Part shown: piece by piece, positions 6,893-11,855 of the stretch
Layout of the letters: each line of letters starts with the position of its first letter
How positions within the stretch are numbered: the stretch's first letter is position 1
Assembly: GCA_946478985.1 (NCBI GenBank)
Contig: CAMLDZ010000096.1
Coordinates: forward strand, 1 to 11,855
Length of the DNA: 11,855 nucleotides
Direction of reading: 5' to 3'
Origin: an uncultured Solimonas sp.
GTDB taxonomy: Bacteria; Pseudomonadota; Gammaproteobacteria; Nevskiales; Nevskiaceae
Made by a program: the position numbers and the translations under genes
The notes under the pieces: generated by a model
Told to the model about the DNA's origin: nothing
Database searches by the model: none
Seen by the model: the letters and a program-made list of their open reading frames with translations, nothing else

Positions 6893-7230
6893 GGCACCAG
6901 CAGGATGCAATGCGCCTGCGCCTGCGCCTCATAATGCTTGACCTTGCGCTCGGAGACGCCGATCCGTTACGCGAGCAGGAAAGCCTCGCGCACGGCAGCC
7001 GGCAGCGTCGCGAGCAGAGCATCGACCTCGGCGATCGCCTCGAAGATCAGAGTCTGCTCCTCGGCCGACAGCGCCAGCGGCTCCGGCAACGCCGCGAGCG
7101 CGGCCCAATAGGCCTGCTCCAGCGACTGCCGGTGGAAACGGTGGAGCAGCAGGTTGCGGGCGACGGTGGTCAGACAGGCGCGCGGCTGGTTCAGCTCATG
7201 CGCGGCTCCGGCGGAAGTCATCGCCGGCAC
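6889..7230 (-). pseudogene. Truncated FecI-like ECF sigma-70 factor, decayed
   Basis: Remains of an extracytoplasmic-function sigma factor that would have switched on a ferric-siderophore uptake gene. The frame from about 7200 reads QPRACLTTVARNLLLHRFHRQ (end of region 2), then LEQAYWAALAALPEP and LPAAVREAFLLA (region 4.1), meets a TAA stop (6969-6967), and resumes in the same frame as RIGVSERKVKHYEAQAQAHC, the region 4.2 recognition helix of FecI proteins, ending at 6889. Relative to the family about 12 residues (the QLDGLTYAEIAE-like segment) are missing at the stop, consistent with a 33-nt in-frame deletion that created it. The N-terminal half (region 2.1 to 2.3) is also gone: an in-frame stop lies close upstream, and the GTG at 7230 is only the first possible start. 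It overlaps the FecR-like remnant by ATGA. Confidence 0.8.
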
Positions 7231-7293
7231 CGAACCCGCTGCCCGCCGCCGCGGTCTATGCTGGACACCTCAACGCGGTTCCAGGAGCCCCCA

Positions 7294-7836
7294 ATGCGAT
7301 CCCCCACCCTCGTCGTTGCAGGCATGCTGGCCTTGCCGGCGCTGGCGCAAGCAGTCCCGGCCCAACCGCAGCCCGCCACCGATGCAGCGCCGACACCGGT
7401 CACGGTCAGCTTCATCAAGCCGGAGAAGTTTGTCGACGCCACCTACGAGAACCGCTCGAACACGCGCGAACAGGTCACCAAAGACATCGCCGCCTACCTC
7501 GCCGAGCTCGGCAAGCGCTACCTGCCGGAGGGACAGCGGCTGGAGATCGAGATCACCGACATCGACCTCGCCGGCCGCTACGAGCCCTGGCAGACCAATT
7601 TCCGCGACACGCGCTTCATGCACGACGTGACCTGGCCACGCATCAATCTCAGGTATCGGCTGATCGGCGCCAGCGGCGAACTCGCGCACGGCGAGGAGGC
7701 GGTCAGCGACATGCAGTACCTCATGAACCCGGGCCTGCGCTCCAGCAACGACCGCCTGCGCTACGAGAAAAGCATGCTCGACAACTGGTTCCGCAATCGC
7801 TTCAGCGGCAGCGCCGGCACGGCGCGCCGATCCTGA
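7294..7836 (+). CDS. DUF3016 family exported protein
   Basis: A 180-residue protein with an N-terminal signal-like segment (MRSP then a hydrophobic TLVVAGMLALPALAQAVPA, cleavage likely near AQA-VPA at about 19-23), so it is probably periplasmic. The rest matches DUF3016: VTVSFIKPEKFVDATYENRS, a helix leading to YLAELGKRYLPEGQRLEIEI, the hallmark TDIDLAGRYEPW, then RFMHDVTWPRINLRYRLI and DMQYLMNP, and a C-terminal LRYEKSMLDNWFRNRF. The family has no established function that I know. The ATG at 7294 has AGGAG 6 nt upstream (7283-7287). It appears intact and sits alone between two decayed genes on the other strand, so it seems unrelated to them. Downstream it converges on the DUF3325-like pseudogene across a GC-rich stem-loop. 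Confidence 0.88.
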   Translation: MRSPTLVVAGMLALPALAQAVPAQPQPATDAAPTPVTVSFIKPEKFVDATYENRSNTREQVTKDIAAYLAELGKRYLPEGQRLEIEITDIDLAGRYEPWQTNFRDTRFMHDVTWPRINLRYRLIGASGELAHGEEAVSDMQYLMNPGLRSSNDRLRYEKSMLDNWFRNRFSGSAGTARRS

Positions 7837-7841
7837 AGCCG

Positions 7842-7878
7842 GCGTCGCCGGGCCGCGCGGTCGCGGGCTCGGCGACGC
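7842..7878. terminator. GC-rich nested stem-loop between convergent genes
   Basis: Perfect 9-bp arms GCGTCGCCG (7842-7850) and CGGCGACGC (7870-7878) enclose a second 5-bp stem CCGCG/CGCGG (7853-7857 and 7862-7866) with a 4-nt loop. It lies just after the DUF3016 stop and touches the 3' end of the opposing DUF3325-like gene. It has no T-tract, so a role as bidirectional or Rho-assisted transcription end is inferred from position. Confidence 0.45.
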
Positions 7879-8225
7879 TCAGCCGAGCACGCGCAGCAGC
7901 ATCGCCAGGCCCAGCACCAGCGAAGGCGGCGTCACGCCCAGCGCCAGCCGCGACAACGGCGGCAGCACGAAGTCATCGTGCCGGCCAGCACCAGGCCCGC
8001 CCAGATCAGCACGCCCAGATTCCAGCCCCAGCGCGACGCGCACAGCAGCAGCGCCACCACCAGCATGACGAAGCCGCCGAGCCGGCACAGGTGGTAGATC
8101 CGGCGGCTGTCGCTGCGCTGCTTCCAGACCGCCTCGTACAGCAGGCCGGCACACATGCACAGCTCGACCGTGAAAAAGCCGAGCCAGGACAGCGCCGCCA
8201 CCAGCATCGCACCGACCGGCATCAC
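7879..8225 (-). pseudogene. DUF3325-like small membrane protein gene with a one-base frameshift
   Basis: The first frame starts at GTG 8225 (ATG at 8222) and encodes a hydrophobic protein: MLVAALSWLGFFTVELCMCA, LLYEAVWKQ, then RLGGFVMLVVALLLCASRWG and WNLGVLIWAGLVLAGTM. Near 7970 the sense moves to the other frame, which continues as FVLPPLSRLALGVTPPSLV and LGLAMLLRVLG to a stop at 7879. Restoring one base in the AA run at 7970-7971 would give one protein of about 115 residues with three to four membrane helices. The GW-G-W-GL pattern followed by an L-PP-SR loop resembles DUF3325, a family usually found beside siderophore receptors and PepSY proteins, which fits the nearby FecI/FecR remnants. 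A sequencing error is the alternative; if so the gene may be intact. The first frame alone gives 97 residues. Confidence 0.6.
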
Positions 8226-8309
8226 TCAAGACCCGGCGCGCGCCGGCAGCGTCGGCCGCGGTCGTTCTGCCGCCATCCGCCGCGCAGCGCCTGTCTGGTC
8301 GATCCTCAT
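8226..8309 (-). CDS. Small ORF with strong Shine-Dalgarno, abutting the DUF3325-like gene
   Basis: A 27-codon ORF (MRIDQTGAARRMAAERPRP then TLPARAGS). A strong GAGGAGG lies a few nucleotides before its ATG, and its TGA directly precedes the GTGATG start of the DUF3325-like gene, so it could be translationally coupled to it. It matches no family I recognise. It could be a leftover of a larger gene, since the same frame stays open upstream, or chance in GC-rich DNA. Confidence 0.22.
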   Translation of the reverse strand: MRIDQTGAARRMAAERPRPTLPARAGS

Positions 8310-8719
8310 GCCTGCCTCCTCGATACCCGCGCCGTCATGGCGTCTGCGGCGCACGGGCCGCGCTGCCGCGCCCGGCGCTGACGACGGCTGCGCGGGCGGG
8401 CCCTGTTCACTTGATATGACGGACGAGCGTGAAAAAGGGCACGGTCTGCCGTGATTGCCATCAGATGCCTACAAGGCGATGGGGCCTTTCGGAAGCACGC
8501 AGCGCCAATGCGCCGCGCCGCCGGCAAACGGTCGGCAACGATCCACACCGGCTCGGCATGCGGAGCACCGCCCCGCATGCCGGTGCGGCGCAAGCCGAGC
8601 CGGCTGCGGAACCTATGGCCGATTCGGGCCTCTGTATCCATGGGGCCTGGCGCCCCGCTCGCCGCCGTGCCGGTTTTGCGCACGGCCCACTCGCCAAGAC
8701 TCAAGGAGTGTTCTCCACC
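8310..8719. other. Long spacer before the phosphorylase gene without a recognisable gene
   Basis: About 410 bp with open frames on both strands but none with family sequence; their residues are Arg/Pro/Ala-rich, as expected for noncoding GC-rich DNA. The phosphorylase frame is open back to 8429, but the sequence before 8720 does not look like a GH13 protein. The region probably holds the promoter of the phosphorylase unit and an inverted repeat at 8554-8582. An AT-richer patch at 8403-8440 is present, but no promoter elements could be assigned with confidence. Confidence 0.5.
8554..8582. repeat. 10-bp perfect inverted repeat upstream of the phosphorylase gene
   Basis: Arms CGGCATGCGG (8554-8563) and CCGCATGCCG (8573-8582) are separated by 9 nt, placed 138 bp before the phosphorylase start. 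With a 5-nt bulge on the left arm (a GGCTC insertion) the pairing extends to CACC/GGTG (8546-8585). It may be an operator or an mRNA leader hairpin; no regulator gene is nearby to test this. Confidence 0.45.
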
Positions 8720-10162
8720 ATGAGCCTGCGCAATCAGGTCCAGCTGATCGCCTATCCGGACCGCATCGGCAGCAATCTCGCCGATCTTTTCCGCTTCCTG
8801 GAAACCCACTGCCGCGGCCGCGTCGGCGGCGTGCACGTGCTGCCGCCGTACCCGTCGAACGCCGACGGCGGATTCTCGCCGCTGACCCACAAGAAGATCG
8901 ATGCCGCCTACGGCGACTGGGAGGACATCCAGCGCATCTCGTCGCGCTACGACCTGTGCCTGGACCTGATGATCAACCACCTCTCCGACGAGTCGGACGA
9001 GTTCCAGGACTTTCTGCGCCATGGCTACGCCTCCGAGCACGCCGACCTGTTCGTCCATGTCGATCAGTTCGGCGAGATCAGCCAGGACGATCTGGCCAAG
9101 ATCCATATCCGCAAGGAAAAGGAGCCGTTCCGCGAGGTGAGCTTCGCGGACGGCAGCCGCGGCCGCGTGTGGTGCACCTTCACCGAGCGGCAGATCGATC
9201 TCAACTACAACTCGCCCAAGACCTACGCGCTGATGGAGGACTACATCCGCTTCATGACCGAGCGCGGCGTCAAGCTGTTCCGTCTCGACGCGTTCGGTTA
9301 CACCACCAAGCGCATCGGCACCAGTTGCTTCCTGGTCGAGCCGGACGTCTACGACATTCTCAAGTGGATCGACAGCGTGGCGCGCGAGCATGGCGCCGAG
9401 ACCCTGCCGGAGGTCCATGACCACGTCAGCTACCAGTACGCCGTCGCGCTGCACGGCATGCGGCCGTACGGATTCGCCCTGGCGCCGCTGCTGCTCTATA
9501 CGCTGTTCGACGCCAACAGCACCTATCTGAAGCAATGGCTGCGCATGTGTCCCCGCAACCAGATCACCGTGCTCGACACGCACGACGGCATCTGCATTCC
9601 CGACGTCGAGGGCGTGCTGCCGCACAGCGAGATTCAGGCAGTGATTCACAATGTCTCGACGCGCAGCGCCGATCCGATCCTGCGCCGGTCCGCCGCCAAC
9701 GTGCACAGCGTCGGCGCCATCTATCAGCTGACCTGCACCTACTACGACGCGCTCAAGCGCAACGATGACGCCTACATCTGCGCGCGAGCCATCCAGTTCT
9801 TCGCGCCGGGCATCCCGCAGATCTACTACGTCGGCCTGCTTGCCGGGCAGAACGACATCGAGCTGATGGAAAGCAGCGGAGAACTGCGCGACATCAATCG
9901 CCACCGTTACAGCTGGGAGGAAGTCGAGGCCGCTGTCCAGCAACCGGTGGTCAAGCGCCTGCTGCAGTTGATGGAGTTCCGCAGCAGCTACCCGGCCTTC
10001 AACGGTGTCTTCCACCTGCAGTACTCCAATGAAAGCAGCGTGGCGATGTGCTGGCGTGACGGTGTCAACAGCTGCGAACTCTTCGTCGACCTCGTCTTCA
10101 AGAAGGCGACGGTCCGCTACATCGAGGTGAAGTCCGGACGCTGGCTGAGTACCAGGCTATAG
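8720..10162 (+). CDS. GH13_18 phosphorylase, sucrose phosphorylase family
   Basis: A 480-residue cytoplasmic enzyme (no signal peptide) of glycoside hydrolase family 13, subfamily 18, which splits an alpha-glucoside with phosphate to give alpha-glucose 1-phosphate. Classical sucrose phosphorylases have about 480-505 residues. The start MSLRNQVQLIAYPDRIGSNL is the family's N-terminus; AAGGAG lies 11 nt upstream. Catalytic residues are present: nucleophile Asp190 (FRLDAFGY), acid/base Glu231 (LPEVHDH) and transition-state stabiliser Asp289 (LDTHDG). QFFAPGIPQIYYVGLLAGQND and the RDINRHRYSW motif (390-399) also fit. Against the Bifidobacterium enzyme as I remember it, acceptor loops differ: IRKEKEPF (about 130-137) replaces RPRPGLPF, and Ala333 stands where an acceptor-binding Asp occurs in the loop before YQ. 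The substrate may be sucrose, sucrose 6-phosphate, glucosylglycerate or glucosylglycerol. A sugar-type symporter follows downstream. Confidence 0.9.
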   Translation: MSLRNQVQLIAYPDRIGSNLADLFRFLETHCRGRVGGVHVLPPYPSNADGGFSPLTHKKIDAAYGDWEDIQRISSRYDLCLDLMINHLSDESDEFQDFLRHGYASEHADLFVHVDQFGEISQDDLAKIHIRKEKEPFREVSFADGSRGRVWCTFTERQIDLNYNSPKTYALMEDYIRFMTERGVKLFRLDAFGYTTKRIGTSCFLVEPDVYDILKWIDSVAREHGAETLPEVHDHVSYQYAVALHGMRPYGFALAPLLLYTLFDANSTYLKQWLRMCPRNQITVLDTHDGICIPDVEGVLPHSEIQAVIHNVSTRSADPILRRSAANVHSVGAIYQLTCTYYDALKRNDDAYICARAIQFFAPGIPQIYYVGLLAGQNDIELMESSGELRDINRHRYSWEEVEAAVQQPVVKRLLQLMEFRSSYPAFNGVFHLQYSNESSVAMCWRDGVNSCELFVDLVFKKATVRYIEVKSGRWLSTRL

Positions 10163-10187
10163 CCTCTCTTCTATAGCTTCGCTTTTT
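10154..10187 (+). terminator. Probable intrinsic terminator at the end of the phosphorylase gene
   Basis: Arms AGGCTATAG (10154-10162) and CTATAGCTT (10171-10179) form a 9-bp stem with one G-U pair and an 8-nt loop, and TTTTT follows at 10183-10187. The left arm includes the stop codon region and is itself part of the 12-bp palindrome AGGCTATAGCCT (10154-10165). The AT content makes it a fairly weak terminator, so some readthrough into the symporter gene is likely. Confidence 0.55.
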
Positions 10188-10196
10188 GTAGCTTAT

Positions 10197-10225
10197 GCGT
10201 CCTCCACCGACTGGGTGGAGGACGC
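10197..10225. other. Perfect 12-bp hairpin between phosphorylase and symporter genes
   Basis: Arms GCGTCCTCCACC (10197-10208) and GGTGGAGGACGC (10214-10225) with a 5-nt GACTG loop. No T-tract follows on either strand at the stem base, so it is not a standard terminator. It could protect the 3' end of the phosphorylase transcript, serve in attenuation, or be an operator for the symporter, whose chosen start is 64 nt further on. Confidence 0.6.
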
Positions 10226-10288
10226 GCAGGCTTGCATCACCCCGGAATCCGTGTTTCCCTTTCGCGGCATCCGCTGACTGCTGACGCC

Positions 10289-11842
10289 ATGACTGCGCTG
10301 AACACGGTCGATTACGCGGCCATCGCCTGCTATTTCCTCATCGTCATCGCCATCGCCGCCTGGGCGTCGCGAGGCGCGTCCGGGTCCGAGGACTTTTTCC
10401 TTGCTGGACGCAATCTCGGCGCGATCGCGGTTGGCTTTTCCCTGTTCTCGTCCAACATCTCGTCGGACACCCTGATCGGCCTGCCCGGCGCCGCCTATCG
10501 CGGCGGCATCGTCGTCGCCAACTACGAGTGGATGGCGGGCGTGGTGCTGATCTTCACCATGCTGTTCGTGATGCCGGTGCTGATGCGGGCGCGCGTCGCG
10601 ACGATGCCGGAGCTGATGGAGCGGCGATTCGACCGCCGCATGCGGCTCTATCTGTCGGCGGTGACGCTGTTCCTGTCCGTCGTTCTGGATACCGCCGCAA
10701 CGCTGTACGCCGGCGCGCTGGTGATCACCACGATCGTGCCGGGTCTGGACCTGTGGTCCAGCTGCCTGGGCATCGCGCTGTTCACCGGCCTGTATACCGC
10801 GGCCGGCGGCCTGCGCGCGGTGGTCTACACCGAGATCATGCAGACGGTGGTCCTGCTCGGCGGCGCCGCACTGCTGAGCTGGACGCTGTTCGCGCAGTTC
10901 GGGCACAGCTGGCCGGCGTTCACCGCGACGGTCCGCCCCGGCGATCTGTCGCTGATCCGCCCGCTGGATGACGAGACCCTGCCCTGGCTCGGCCTGCTGA
11001 CGGGCGTGCCGATCGTCGGCTTCTACTACTGGACGATGAACCAGTACGTCGTGCAGCGCCTGCTCGGCGCGCGCAGTGTCGAAGTGGCGGCGCGTGGCGC
11101 CTTGATCGCAGCGCTGCTCAAGCTGCTGCCGATGTTCCTGATGGTGCTGCCCGGCGTGATGGCGGTATCGCTGCTGCCCGATCTCGAACACGCCGATCAG
11201 GTGTTCCCGGCAATGGTCGGCCGTTTCATTCCGGAAGGCCTGCGCGGCCTGATCTACGCAGGGCTGATCGCCGCGCTGATGTCGACGGTGGCGGCGACGC
11301 TGAACTCGTCGGCGACGCTGATCACGCTCGACTTCATCGCGCCGCGGCGCCCGCAGCTGGATTCCCGCCAACTGGCGCGGATCGGTCGCGGCCTGACCCT
11401 GCTGATCACCGTGCTCGCGGCGCTGTGGGCGCCGATGATCCAGCACTTTCAGGGCCTGTGGAGCTATCTCCAGCAGGTTTTCGCCTTCGTCGCCTCGCCG
11501 CTGGTCGCCAGCTTCCTGATGGGTCTGTGGTGGCGGCGTCTGGGCAGCACGGCGGCCTTGCGCGGGCTGGCCAGCGGCCATGCGCTGAGCGCGCTGGCCT
11601 TCGCGGCGCGGCAGAGCGGCGTGCTCGATGTGCATTTCAGCATCATCGGCGGCGTGCTGTTCCTGGCCACCGCGGCGCTCACCGCAGTCTGGTCGCGGCT
11701 GCTCGGCGCTCGCGACCGCCCGAACGATGCGCAGCTGCAGCTCATCCGTCGCGAAGATCTGCAGCGGGCGCCACGCCTTGAGCGCATGCTGGCGCTGGTG
11801 GTCCTGCTGCTGATCGGGCTGCTGCTCTACCGTTTCCGCTAG
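10289..11842 (+). CDS. SGLT-like sodium/solute symporter (SSS family, SLC5)
   Basis: A 517-residue inner-membrane protein with about 14 hydrophobic segments, which uses the sodium gradient to import a solute, probably a sugar or glucoside. Family marks: DYAAIACYFLIVIAIAAW (helix 1), EDFFLAGRNLG, SSNISSDTLIGLPG (54-67), NYEWMAG (78-84), GGLRAVVYTE (173-182), YWTMNQYVVQRLLGA (247-261) and the sodium-site helix MSTVAATLNSSATLITLDF (331-349). From memory of Vibrio SGLT, sugar-binding Glu in YEWMA and Asn in the NQY segment are kept, whereas a Gln just before the FIG motif is Thr61 here, so specificity may differ. The ATG at 10289 has no good Shine-Dalgarno; an in-frame TTG at 10232 would add 19 unlikely residues. 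It follows the phosphorylase gene on the same strand after 126 bp. The stop lies 13 bp before the window end. Confidence 0.92.
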   Translation: MTALNTVDYAAIACYFLIVIAIAAWASRGASGSEDFFLAGRNLGAIAVGFSLFSSNISSDTLIGLPGAAYRGGIVVANYEWMAGVVLIFTMLFVMPVLMRARVATMPELMERRFDRRMRLYLSAVTLFLSVVLDTAATLYAGALVITTIVPGLDLWSSCLGIALFTGLYTAAGGLRAVVYTEIMQTVVLLGGAALLSWTLFAQFGHSWPAFTATVRPGDLSLIRPLDDETLPWLGLLTGVPIVGFYYWTMNQYVVQRLLGARSVEVAARGALIAALLKLLPMFLMVLPGVMAVSLLPDLEHADQVFPAMVGRFIPEGLRGLIYAGLIAALMSTVAATLNSSATLITLDFIAPRRPQLDSRQLARIGRGLTLLITVLAALWAPMIQHFQGLWSYLQQVFAFVASPLVASFLMGLWWRRLGSTAALRGLASGHALSALAFAARQSGVLDVHFSIIGGVLFLATAALTAVWSRLLGARDRPNDAQLQLIRREDLQRAPRLERMLALVVLLLIGLLLYRFR

Positions 11843-11855
11843 GGCCTGTTAACGC

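Noticed and set aside
6889..8309. Mobile element ends or transposase explaining the decayed iron locus
   Set aside because: No transposase frame, target duplication or terminal inverted repeats were seen, so simple deletions explain the remnants better.
8306..8338. Tiny ORF MTARVSRRQA overlapping the 27-codon ORF by ATGA
   Set aside because: Too short to support, without a convincing ribosome binding site or homology; the overlap can arise by chance.
8429..8719. Possible 97-residue N-terminal extension of the phosphorylase
   Set aside because: The family N-terminus begins at 8720 with AAGGAG upstream, and the extension has no similarity or signal-peptide character.
8306..10015. Long minus-strand open frame of 569 codons opposite the phosphorylase gene
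   Set aside because: Its product has no family pattern and is the antisense shadow of a gene with clear catalytic motifs; such long antisense frames are common in GC-rich DNA.
10193..11635. Minus-strand open frame of 480 codons opposite the symporter
   Set aside because: Gln/Arg/His-rich composition is what the reverse complement of a hydrophobic membrane gene gives; no domain is visible.

Overview
The window is high-GC DNA with dense coding and short spacers, typical of a proteobacterium. The DUF2383/PA2169-type and DUF3016 genes and the remains of a FecI/FecR iron-uptake locus suggest a gammaproteobacterium, perhaps near Xanthomonadales/Nevskiales. This placement is an inference from gene content; no rRNA or other taxonomic marker is present.

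Minus strand, 5963 down to 73: seven tightly packed genes that look like one operon for cyanate use. In transcription order they encode a NrtA/CmpA-type periplasmic binding protein, an inner-membrane permease, an ATPase, cyanase (CynS), a DUF1348 NTF2-like protein, a soluble PAS histidine kinase and a LuxR-type response regulator. ATGA overlaps join ATPase to cyanase and kinase to regulator. The ABC system should import cyanate, and cyanase should convert it with bicarbonate to ammonia and CO2. The two-component pair is probably the local regulator, although its signal and targets cannot be read from the sequence.

Plus strand, 6245-6688: a DUF2383 four-helix-bundle gene, divergent from the operon across a 281-bp spacer and ending at a strong intrinsic terminator. 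From 6740 to 8225 lies a decayed iron-uptake locus on the minus strand: a truncated FecI-like sigma factor with an in-frame deletion and stop, the first codons of a FecR-like gene, possibly the last codons of a TonB-dependent receptor, and a DUF3325-like membrane gene with a one-base frameshift. An intact DUF3016 lipoprotein-like or secreted gene (7294-7836, plus strand) sits among these remnants.

Plus strand, 8720-11842: a GH13_18 phosphorylase of the sucrose phosphorylase family and an SGLT-like sodium/solute symporter. Two hairpins lie between them. The pair looks like a module that takes up an alpha-glucoside and splits it with phosphate to give glucose 1-phosphate. The catalytic residues are intact, but the acceptor pocket differs from classical sucrose phosphorylase, so the true substrate is uncertain. 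The 490-bp region before the phosphorylase has no convincing gene, only a 10-bp inverted repeat and a small uncertain ORF.

No tRNA, rRNA, CRISPR array, intact insertion sequence or phage gene was seen. The most notable points are the dedicated two-component system inside a cyanate operon, the altered acceptor site of the phosphorylase, and the fossil fecI-fecR locus.
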